The notes under the pieces are model-generated. The model did no database searches. It worked only from the letters and a program-made list of their open reading frames with translations, and had not been told where the DNA came from. Source: Pseudomonas sp. RIT-PI-r (lineage in GTDB: Bacteria; Pseudomonadota; Gammaproteobacteria; Pseudomonadales; Pseudomonadaceae). From it: a stretch of 64,000 bases of DNA. The first letter of the stretch is position 1. The number at the start of each line of letters is the position of its first letter. The position numbers and the translations under genes were made by a program. This document shows, one piece after another, positions 12,001 to 19,300 of this stretch. The stretch is from NCBI RefSeq assembly GCF_001297015.1, contig NZ_LIGE01000025.1:806001-870000 (forward strand). Direction: 5' to 3'.

Positions 12001-13079
12001 GTGCCGAACACCACCGCCGTGCGTCCGGACAATTGCCCCAACACCCGCGCCAGCGCCAGATGCAACAGGCTTGCCACGCTTACGCCGAGCTGCCGCGCCT
12101 GCTCGCGCAACTGCCGGCTCAAGTGGCTGGCGAGCAGCAACGCGGCTTCCTCGATAGCGTGGCCGTCACCCTGCACATCCTGCAAACCACACGGCAGTGT
12201 CGGCTCGTCGATGTCGGCGAGCATCTCGCGGAAAAACGCTTCCTGCGCCTGCTCATTGCCGGCACTGCGCGCCATGGCCAGATGATCGCGATACGGCACC
12301 GCCGCAGGCACTTGCGCAGTCTGCCCGAGCAGACAGGCCTGGATTTCCCGACGCAACACATCCAGCGCGACGTGATCCATGATCATGTGATGAAACAGCA
12401 ATAACGCAACGACTCGGCCCTGCGCGGGATCCTGCGCATAGACCATGCGCAGCAGCGGCGCTCGCTGCATATCGAGGCGAAAGTGCTGCGGATCGTGACG
12501 TTCGAGCAACTGCGTGAGCACATCACGCTCGCTGTCGACGCTGATTTCTTCACACACCAGCGGCGCCTCGCGCCAGACCACCTGCACCGCTTCGTCGAGA
12601 TATTCCCAGACAAAGGAGGTGCGCAGAATGTCGTGACGCTTGACCACCCAGCGCAACGCGTCGGCGAAGGCGTCCAGCCTCTGCTGGCTGTCGAACGCGA
12701 ACCGCGCCTGGGAAATGTAAGGATCGCCGGCAGCCGCCGAGAGATGGTGATACAGCATGCCCTCCTGCAATGCGGACAATGGATAAATGTCCTGCACGTT
12801 GGCGGCGCCCCCCGGCAGCGTGGCAATGATGCGGTCGAGGGCATCCTGCTGCAGATTCACCAGTGGCAGCATGTCCGGGGTGATGCGAAAGGCCGGGCTC
12901 AGCCAGTCGCCGCCATGCTGGGCGACCAGTTCCAGCAATTGCGCCTTGTGCGCCGAGAGGCTGTCCCACAACGCGTCATCCAGCGCGTCGTCGCTGCCCA
13001 GAATGACCAGGTCTTCATCTTCCTGTTGAAGGCGGATCGCATGGGTGGAAATAACAGCCATCAGTTCGCTGAAATGCAT
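63..13079 (-). CDS. Four-module lipopeptide NRPS (predicted Thr-Leu-Leu-Ser)
   Basis: A 4,338-residue synthetase that extends a lipopeptide by four residues in the cytoplasm. Order: TubC-like docking domain (about 1-55), then four C-A-T modules and no thioesterase. A-core TSGSTG motifs lie near 700, 1780, 2841 and 3906; carrier motifs GGHSLLAV near 1093, 2151, 3212 and 4293. A-domain codes read by eye on the PheA template: DFWNIGMVHK (Thr), DAWFLGNVVK (Leu), DAWFLGNVVK (Leu), DVWHMSLVDK (Ser). Each C domain has an early HHLxxxxGD element (near 113, 1200, 2258, 3318), the mark of dual epimerisation/condensation domains, plus an HHxxxDH core. The donor residues (2 to 5) should therefore be D. 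The start at 13079 is chosen because upstream residues are not NRPS-like; ATG at 13061 is an alternative. The gene follows NRPS1 after a 260-base gap holding a REP hairpin. The family assignment (amphisin/arthrofactin second subunit) is an inference. Confidence 0.93.
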   Translation of the reverse strand: MHFSELMAVISTHAIRLQQEDEDLVILGSDDALDDALWDSLSAHKAQLLELVAQHGGDWLSPAFRITPDMLPLVNLQQDALDRIIATLPGGAANVQDIYPLSALQEGMLYHHLSAAAGDPYISQARFAFDSQQRLDAFADALRWVVKRHDILRTSFVWEYLDEAVQVVWREAPLVCEEISVDSERDVLTQLLERHDPQHFRLDMQRAPLLRMVYAQDPAQGRVVALLLFHHMIMDHVALDVLRREIQACLLGQTAQVPAAVPYRDHLAMARSAGNEQAQEAFFREMLADIDEPTLPCGLQDVQGDGHAIEEAALLLASHLSRQLREQARQLGVSVASLLHLALARVLGQLSGRTAVVFGTVLLGRMDAGEGGEQALGMFINTLPLRVDVGEQSVRAGVLATHRRLTALLAHEQASLALAQRCSAVAVPTPLFSAILNYRHSSVEEVADVVDIAPGVQVLGARERTNYPLTINIDDLGVDLRITALADAALGATRVAAYLNTALESLVATLQNSPDAALHTLHILPTSEREHLLRGANLPLTQFLETPLIHQQFEAHAQARPDATALMFNGLTLSYGELNRRANQVAHYLLALNIRPDDRVGICVERGPQMIIGLLGVLKAGAGYVPIDPAYPLDRISFTLQDSAPVAVLMQAATRDRVAALEVPQIDLDSAHLKAELDSDPQIPGLTPAHLAYVIYTSGSTGLPKGVMVEHRNVVRLFSATDDWFQFNQQDIWALFHSFAFDFSVWEIWGALAFGGQLLLIPQAVSRSPDDCYALLCETGVTVLNQTPSAFRQLIAAQGRSQLQHSLREVIFGGEALEPGLLKPWYARVGNAGTRLVNMYGITETTVHVTYRPLQAADALLVGVSPIGVRIPDLQLYVLDAQHEPVPVGVIGELYVGGAGVARGYLNREALTSERFINDPFSENANARLYKTGDLARWAADGSLEYLGRNDDQVKIRGFRIELGEIEARLSACAGVREAVVIAREDSPGDQRLVAYWLADEGAAPDVAQLRDQLLVSLAEYMVPSAFVRLDALPLTANGKLDRKALPAPDSDAFAYRGFEAPVGSVENLIAGLWQTLLGVEQVGRHDNFFELGGHSLLAVKLIERMRQQDLHCDVRVLFGQPSVAALAANLNSERAIVVPDNLIEPGCTRITPAMLPLANLDQAAIDRVVATVPGGIANVQDIYGLAPLQAGILYHHLATSAGDPYVLQAQFAFDGLPQIKAFVRALNGVIKRHDILRTGVVWEGLEEAVQVVCREAPLALERVDADELDGDVLEQMQARFDPRHYRLDLNRAPLMRFVYTEDQPHERWIGILLLHHIVLDHTALEVLIAEMNDVMLGRSIDLPPPVQYRHFVAQARLGADDQAHEAFFREMLGDIDEPTVAFGLQDVHGDGSDILDSHLELDGGLGQRLREQARRLGVSVASLVHQAWAQVLAQVSGQQDVVFGTVLLGRMQGGEGADRALGMFINTLPLRVSVGVESVESGVRGTHARLAQLLGHEQASLALAQRCSGIAGSQTLFSTLLNYRHSAPESAAVTWDGVQILSSRERSNYPLVVSVDDLGEGFRLSVQAVPQVDGARVCDYLQTALHSLVTALEYTPTAPLQQLTIVSPSERQRVLVGFNISGREYPPAQTVPRLFEAQVAARPEALAVVQGEQQFSYRELNQRANRLAHHLTGLGVQVDDRVALCLRRGPDMLVALLAILKAGAGYVPIDPEYPAERIAYLLQDSDPIAVLAQASTRDLLGAVPVIDLDANDWRHLPDTNPALSRLTPANLAYVIYTSGSTGQPKGVMVEHRTLENLVHWHAEAFDLHAGSHTASVAGCGFDAMAWEVWPALCVGATLHLPPSSIKNEHLDELLEWWRAQPLQVSFLPTPVAEYAFSRELGHPTLRTLLIGGDKLRQFPRDQTFDVINNYGPTEATVVATSGRIEPGQVLHIGRPIANARVYLLDRQQQPVPSGVQGELYVGGAGVARGYLHRPELTAAQFLDDPFSDEPHARMYRTGDLARWLDDGNIEYLGRNDDQVKLRGVRIELGEIEAALSAHDAIRECVVLVRDGRLLAWFTEIASVEISALHQHLQARLPDTLVPAAYVRLGSLPLTAHGKLDRKALPEPDQDAWLSRAYEAPQGPVETALAQIWVDVLNIEQIGRHDNFFELGGHSLLAVSLIERMRQAGLSADVRVLFNQPSLAALARALGSGREIKVPANLIAADCTHITPDMLTLTTLDQASIDRIVATVPGGAANVQDIYPLAPLQEGILYHHLSAEQGDPYLLQSRLAFDSLERLQTFAAHLQQVIDRHDILRTSVVWEGLPNPQQVVWREAQMVVQQVGLDAQDGDILEQLHARFDARHYRLDLNQAPLIRMVYAEDPLQQQVVAIVLFHHSILDHTAMEVIGREMHALMFDQLDTLTPPMPYRNYVAQARLGADEQEHEAFFREMLGDIDEPSLPFGLQDVQGDGRGIEEALQPVDAALNLRLREQARQLGVSPASLMHMAWAQVLGVVCGRRDVVFGTVLMGRMQGGEGADRTLGVFINTLPLRVDLAEGVRAGVKTTHARLTALLGHEHASLALAQRCSAMTGSTPLFSALLNYRHSAAEQQPHDGQGIWQGVRMLGGEERSNYPLTLSVDDLGEGFALNVLAVAEIGAQRICSYLHTALEHLVTALEQAPQRPLNRLPVLSVAEYEHLLVGFNQHSAAYPRGATIQRLVEAQAERQPHALAVVQGAQQLTYAQLNQRANRLAHHLLGLGVQPDDRVAVCLRRSPDMLVALLAILKAGAGYVPVDPAYPAERIAYLLQDSAPIAVLSQAATADLLGAVPLIDLDNPTWQHLSESNPQLPTLTPAHLAYVIYTSGSTGQPKGVMVEHATLENLVHWHCEAFDLRTGSHTSSVAGFGFDAMAWEVWPALCVGATLHLPPQSVSNEHLDELLAWWRAQPLQVSFLPTPVAEYAFSRDLGHPTLRTLLIGGDKLRQLPREQTFAVINNYGPTEATVVATSGAVEAGQVLHIGRPMANAKVYLLDDQQRPVPVGVAGELYVGGAGVARGYLHRPELTAERFLDDPFSDEPQARMYRTGDLARWLADGTVEYLGRNDDQVKLRGVRIEPGEIEAALSAHEAVQDCVVLVRDGQLLAWFTERLNVDIEDLRSHLQTQLPPALVPAAYVRLPALPLTANGKLDRKALPEPDQTAWLSREYAAPQGAVEIALAQIWSEVLNVEQVGRHDNFFELGGHSLLAVTLIERMRQVDLSTDVRVLFSQPTLAALAAAVGSGREVAVPDNLIPADCTHITADMLPLVQLDQASVERIVATVPGGAANVQDIYPLAPLQEGILYHHLSAAQGDPYLLQSCLAFDSLERFQGFAAALRQVMARHDILRTSIVWQGLAAPVQVVWRHAELPVQAVALAPAQGEAIDQLRARFDARHWRMDLDQAPLLRLVYALDPDNQRVVAMLLFHHIAMDHTALAVVSEEMQAILRGDERLPVAAVPYRNYVAQTRLGVSEQEHEAFFREMLGDIDEPTLPFGLQDVHGDGNDIEEVSQALPAVVAQRLRSQARLLGVSVASLFHLAWARVLAATSGQERVVFGTVLLGRMQGGAGADRGLGMFINTLPLRVDVDESDVRAGVKATHARLSALLAHEHASLALAQRCSGVAAPSPLFSAMLNYRHSDSEARQNAKRESWQGIESLAGEERTNYPLTLNVDDLGSGFQLTVMTPSRIGAARIGQFMQNALIALVAALQHTPQQPLNRLTVLPEEERQALLFGLNDTAVDYDLQQTLHGLFEAQVQRTPEAVAVVAGEQALSYTQLNERANRLARHLISLGVQVDARVAICVERSLEMVIGLLAINKAGAGYVPLDPAYPPERLAYMLEDSAPAVVLVHRATRELLADISAPLIDLDQNTWQSLSADNPKIPDLTPQHSAYVIYTSGSTGQPKGVVNEHAGVVNRLLWMQDAYRLTAADSVLQKTPFSFDVSVWEFFWPLMTGARLVMARPDGHKDPQYLSEVIEREHITTLHFVPSMLDVFLANSDTARCDGVRRVMCSGEALPGSLVRRFKLQLTGSELHNLYGPTEAAVDVTAWNCAGPIEQTPDNTPIGKPIANTRLYILDAQQQPVPQGVVGELYIGGVQVARGYLNRPELNAERFLDDPFQANGRMYRTGDVARYRADGNIEYLGRNDDQVKIRGLRIELGEIQARLARIEGVQEAVVVAREDVPGDKRLVAYYTGERLEIDVLRSHLLEHLPDYMVPAVFVHLDALPLSPNGKLDRKALPAPDQQSLKAREYEAPVGEVEITLARLWAELLNVERVGRHDHFFELGGHSLLAVSLIGRLRQEGMEADVRALFEQPTLAGYAAITERMEIVL

Positions 13080-13232
13080 GAGGTAACCTGCTGTAAATAC
13101 GAAAAAAAGGAGCGCGCAGCAGCGAGTCCGTGCACGCGGCGCGCAGCCTGGAAAAACTAAAACATCGGGGCGTGGGTGTCTGACATGGGAAGCGGGGACA
13201 AGCCATATAGGATCTGGGCCACACAACCGGCC

Positions 13233-13326
13233 CCTGTAGGAGTGAGCCTGCTCGCGATTGCGGTGTGTCAGTCACGAACATATCGCCTGACCTGACGCCA
13301 TCGCGAGCAGGCTCACTCCTACAGGG
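13233..13326. repeat. REP palindrome pair between NRPS1 and NRPS2
   Basis: Two inverted copies of the GGAGTGAGCCTGCTCGCGA type REP face each other (arms about 13233-13258 and 13299-13326), enough to form a long hairpin in RNA. The element starts 14 bases after the NRPS1 stop codon, on the path of transcription to NRPS2. It may act on mRNA stability or read-through. The remaining 150 bases up to the NRPS2 start show nothing else recognisable. Confidence 0.85.
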
Positions 13327-13339
13327 TTTGTGGTCGCCG

Positions 13340-16300
13340 TCAGAGACGGCGTTTGCGGTTGAGGCTCGGGATGGTGGTCTGGGCGATTTCGACCTGCCTG
13401 GCCTGCCGCGAGGTCTGTGCCGCCAGCGCGGCCAGTGTCGGCTGGCTGAACAGCGTCCGCGCATCGACATGCAGCCCGGCCAGACGCATGCGCGCAACCA
13501 GACTCACCGCCAGCAATGAATGCCCGCCCAGTTCGAAGAAGTTGTCGTCGCGCCCCACCTGCTCGACCTTGAGCACCTGCGCCCAGATCTGCGCCAAGGC
13601 ACTTTCCACGTCGCCTTCGGGCGCGGCATAAGGCCGGCTGAGCAGCGCCTCCGCCCCTGGTTGCGGTAACGCCCTGCGATCGATTTTGTCGTTGGGCGTC
13701 AACGGCAGCGCCGCCAGCAGCACGTAAGCGCCGGGCACCATGAACTCCGGCAACTGCGCCAGCACATGCGCGCGCAATGCTTCAAGCGTCGGTGCAGCCA
13801 GCTCGGAACGGACGCTGTAATAAGCCACCAGTCGCTCATCGCGCACCAGCACCACGGCTTCGCGGATGGCCGGGTGTTCGAGCAGACGCGCTTCAATCTC
13901 GCCCAGCTCAAGACGAACCCCGCGCAGCTTGACCTGAAAGTCATTGCGCCCGAGGAACTGGAGATTGCCGTCAGCGTCGTAACGCACCAGATCACCGGTG
14001 CGATACAAACGATCACCGGCCACGAACGGGCTGTCGATAAAACGCTCGGCCTGCAATTGCGGCAGCCCCAGATAGCCGCGCGCCACGCCCACTCCGCCAA
14101 TGTGCAAATGCCCGCTGACGCCAAGCGGCACCGGTTGATCGCAGGCATCAAGGACATACAGCCGCGTGTTGCTCAGCGCCTTGCCGATCGGCACCGGTGT
14201 CGGCGGCAGCGGCTCGCCAGGTTCCAGCGTCCAGCCGCTGCTGTCGACCGTGGTTTCGGTCGGCCCGTAGACGTTGTGCAGGCGCACCCACGGCAGGCGC
14301 TCACGCACTTGCCGGGCCAGCGCGACGGTCAATTCGCCGCCGCCGTTGAGCACGTCGGTGAGGCTGGTGCACTGGCTGACGTCGTTCTGTTCGATGAACT
14401 GCTGCAACAGCGCCGGCACGAATTTGACCACGGTGATGTTCTGCTCGCGAATCACTTGCGTCACATAGGCCGAATCGCGGTTGCCATCGGCGCGCGCAAG
14501 GACCAGGCGCATGCCCGAGCACAGCGGCCAGAAGATCTCCCACACCGAACTGTCGAAACTGTACGGCGCCTTTTGCAGCAGCGCCCCGTGTTCGGTGGGC
14601 GGCGCCAACTGCGAGCCCCAGTGCACCATGTTGCAGGCACTGCGGTGCTCGATCATCACCCCCTTCGGGGTGCCGGTGGAGCCGGAGGTGTAGATCATGT
14701 AAGCCAGATTCGTCGCGCCGAGACCCGGCACCTGCGGATTATCGTGCGGCTGGTCCTGCCAGGCGACGAGGTCGAGATCGAGCAGCGGCACGCCGGGTTC
14801 GCTAAGCAGATCACGCGTCGCGGCATGTACCAGCAGCGCAACCGGCGCGCTGTCCTGCAGCATGTAGTTCAGCCGTTGCAGCGGGTAATCCGGATCGAGC
14901 GGCACATACGCTCCGCCAGCCTTGAGAATGCCCAGCAGACCGACCACCAGTTCCGGCCCGCGCTCGACGCAGATCGCTACCCGCGCATCCGGCTGAACGC
15001 CCAGCCCGCGCAGATGATGGGCCAAGCGGTTGGCCTGCTCGTTCAGCTCACGATAGGTCAGGCACTTCTCGGCAAATTGCACCGCAATGGCATCCGGCTT
15101 GCGCACAACCTGTTGTTCGAACAGTGCCTGCAGCGGCTGCTCCATCGGGCAATCGATTGCCGTATCGTTGAACTCGACCAGCAGCTGGTGCAGCTCTTCT
15201 TGCGGCAGCAACGGCAGACTGTTCAACGGCCGTTGCGGGGTAGTTTCCAACGCCTCGACCAAACCGTTCAAAGCCGCCTGCACGTAAGCGCAAATCCGTT
15301 GCGCGCCAATGTTCGACAAGGTTCTGCTGGTCAGCCTCAGACCGGTGCCGAGGTCATCGACACTCAAAGTAAACGGGTAATTGGTGCGCTCTTCGTTGGC
15401 CAGCGTCTCGATACCCTGCCAGGTCTGGCGGGAGGTTTTTTGCTCGACATCATCGCTGTGCCGGTAGTTGAGCAAGGCGCTGAACAGCGGCGCGGGTGCG
15501 GCGACGCCACTGCAACGCTGGGCCAGCGCCAGAGAAGCGTGCTCATGGCCGAGCAAAGCGCTCAGCCGTGCATGGGTGGATTTCACCGCTACGCGCGCGC
15601 CTTCGCCGACATCAACGCGCAGCGGCAAGGTGTTGATGAACACCCCCAGCGCACGGTCGGCCCCCGCGCCGCCCTGCATGCGGCCCATCAGCACCGTGCC
15701 GAACACCACACTTTGCTGAGCGGACGTCGCCGCCAGCACCTGCGCCCAGGCGAGGTGGATCAGGCTGGCAACGCTCACGCCGGCCAGACGTGCCTGCTGC
15801 TGCATGCGTTGATAGAGTTCGGGCGCCACGGCTTGCTCGGCTTCTTCGATGTTGCTGCCGTCGCCCTGGACGTTCTGCAGCGCGAACGGCAAGGTCGGTT
15901 CGTCGATGTCACCGAGCATCTGCCGAAAGAACGCTTCATGCTCCTGCTCGCTGACGCCCAGGCGCGTTTGCGCCACGTAGTTGCGGTACGGCACCGGTGC
16001 TGCCAGCGGTTCGCCGTGCCCGGACAGGCTGGCGTGAATTTCTTCGCGCATCGCCTCCAGTGCGACGTGATCCATTGCCAAGTGGTGGAACAGCAAGATG
16101 CCGACCACGCGGTTATGCGCGGAATCGCGGGCAAACATCAGGCGCAGCAGTGGAGCCTGACTCACATCGAGGCGATAGCGCCGCGCGTCAAAACGCTCGT
16201 GCAATTGATCGATGATCGCGCCGTGAGCAGGATCCAGTTCGACCTCCTGCACCGGCAAAATCGCCTCGCGCCACACCACCTGCACCGGTGACGTCAGCCC

Positions 16301-19300
16301 TTCCCAGACCACTGCCGTGCGCAGGATGTCGTGGCGCGCCATGACCTGACGCAACGCAGCGGCGAAGGCCTCGACCCGCTCGATGGTGTCGAACGCCAGC
16401 AGTGATTGCAGCAGGTACGGATCGCCCTGTGCGGCGGTGATGTGGTGATAGAGAATGCCTTCCTGCAACGGCGCCAACGGGTAGATGTCCTGCACATTGG
16501 CGGCACCGCCCGGCACGGTTGCGACGATACGCTCGATCATCGTTTGATCGAGTTGCACCAGTGGCAGCAGGTCCGGCGTGATGTGCGTGCAATCGGCGGC
16601 AATACGGTTGGCCGGCACCGCGACTTCGCGGCCGCTGCCCTCCGCCGCAGCCAGCGCGGCCAGTGTCGGCTGGTTGAACAGCACCCGCACATCGCTGCTC
16701 ATGCCGATCTGACGCATGCGCTCGATCAGGCCGACGGCCAGCAACGAGTGGCCGCCCAGCTCAAAGAAATGATCGTGACGCCCTACCCGTTCGACCTGCA
16801 GGACTTCGGCCCAGATCTGCGCCAGGGCAATTTCGACGTCACCCTGTGGCGCCTCGTATTCGCGACGGATCAACGCTTCCGGCCCCGGTGGCGGCAGGGC
16901 CTGGCGGTCAAGCTTGCCGTTGGCCGTCAGGGGCAGACTCGCCAGACAAACGTAAGCGGCCGGCAACATGGCGGCTGGCAAGCGCGAGGTCAGGTGCGCA
17001 TGCAGTTGCAGGATGTCCAGCGATTCACGTTCGGTGAACCACGCCAACAGTTGGCCGTCACGCACCAGCACCACGGCTTCCCTCACAGCATCATGGCTGG
17101 CGAGTGCCGCTTCGATTTCACCCAACTCGACACGCACACCACGGACTTTGACCTGGTCATCGTTGCGACCGATGTATTCAAGATTGCCGTCGACGCGCCA
17201 ACGGGCGAGATCGCCGGTGCGATACATGCGCGCATCCGGCTGCGCACTGAACGGGTCGTCGAGGAAGCGTTCGGCCGTCAACTGCGGGCGATTCAAATAG
17301 CCCCGTGCAACCCCCGCGCCGCCGACATACAACTCGCCAATGATGCCGATCGGCACCAGGCGCTGTTGATCATCAAGCAGGTAAGTCGTGGCATTGCTGA
17401 CTGGTTTGCCGATGTGCAACGCCTGCCCCGGTGCGATCAGTCCTGAAGTGGCAACCACCGTGGCTTCGGTCGGGCCATAGTTGTTGATCACCGCAAAACC
17501 CTGCGCGCGGCTGAACTGGCGCAGGCGATCGCCGCCGATCAGCAAGGTGCGCAAGGTCGGGTGATCGAGTTGTTTGCTGAAGGCGTATTCCGCAATCGGC
17601 GTGGGCAAGAAGCTGACGTCCAGCGGCTGCGCACGCCACCAGGCGAGCAGCGCATCAATGTCTTCGCTGCCGTCGCTCGCGGGTGAAAAATCCACTGTCG
17701 CCCCGGCACACAACGCCGGCCAGACCTCCCACGCCATCGCGTCGAAACCGAACCCGGCCAGGCTCGACGTGTGCTGCCCTGGGCCGAGGCCGAAAGCCTC
17801 GCAGTGCCAGTCGACCAGATTGCACAAGGTGCGGTGCTCGACCATCACGCCCTTGGGCAACCCGGTCGAGCCCGAGGTGTAAATCACGTAGGCGAGGTTG
17901 CCAGGATTCAGCCCGGCCACCTCAGGATTGGTGACGCTGTCGAGCGCCCACTCGCGCCGATCAAGCTCAATCACCGGCAGCGCTGTGGCAGGCAAGCGCT
18001 CGCGCACATCACTTTGCGTCAGCAGCGCCATCGGAGCGCTGTCGCTGAGCAGATAACTCAGGCGCTCGGGGGGATGCGCCGGGTCAATCGGCACATAAGC
18101 GGCGCCAGCCTTGAGAATCGCCAGCAGCCCGACCAAGCTTTCCAGGCCTCTGCGGGCAACAATCGCCACCCGGTCATCGGGCCGTACACCGAGGCCCAGC
18201 AGATGATGGGCCAGCGCATTGGCTTGCCGGTTCAGCTCGGCGTAACTCAGCGACCGCCCCTGATAAGTCGCGACTACGGCGTCCGGCTGTTCAGCCACGC
18301 GCGACTCGAAGCGTTGATGAATGGTCTGGTTTTGCGGATAGCTGACTCGGGTGTCATTCCATTCATTCAACCGGGCGAGTTGTGCCGGGCTGATCAGGTT
18401 GAAATCGGCGACGATCCGCTCAGGAGACTCCAGGCCTTGCTCCAGGATCAGCACCAAGTGCTCGGTAAACGATGCGATCTCGTCTGCCGTGAAATAGGCC
18501 GGCGAGTACACCAGATGCAGCCAGGCCTTGTCGTTGTAGCGGTTACTGCGCAGGTGAATGGCCAGCGGTGTCGCTTCGTGCTGGTTGGAGACCTTGACCA
18601 CGTGCCCCGGCGCATCGCCGTAACGGTAGTCATGGTCGTCTTGTTCGTAGGACACCGACAGCTCGAACAGTTGCGAGCGGTCTTCACGCAACAGGCCCAG
18701 CGCGCGGTTCATCTCGCTCAGTGGATAGCGTTGATGGCGGAAATCCTGCTTCAGGCCAGTGCCTATCGCCTTGATCAAATCGCCAAATGACAGTGTTCGG
18801 CCAAAGCCCATGCGCATTGCACTGACTTGGGTGAATAACCCTAGAGTGCCTTTGAAGCGGGCACCGGAGCGATTGAGGATCGGCAAGCCGACCACCCACT
18901 CGTCACGTTGGGCAGTACGACTGAAATACACGTGCAGCGCAGCCAGCAGTACATGAAACGCCGAGCCGCCCAACTGCCGTGACGTGTCTTTCATGCGCTC
19001 GTGCAACAGCGTCGGAAAAGCCTCGACATGGATTTGGCCTGGCGCCATTTCAGCGCCGAGGGGTTCGCGATGACAGGGAGTCAACAAGGGTTCGGGAATG
19101 CTGCGGTACTTGTCCAGCCAGTAGCGTTGATCGAGTTCGTAACGCGATGACTGCTGGTAGGACGCATCATCGTCGATGAAGCCGACATAGGACGGCGCCG
19201 CTACGTTTGGCTGCTCGTCACGGCACAACGCGCTGTAGATTTCACCCACCGACTTGAACAGCAGACCGAACCCCCAGCCATCGATGATCAAATGATGGGC

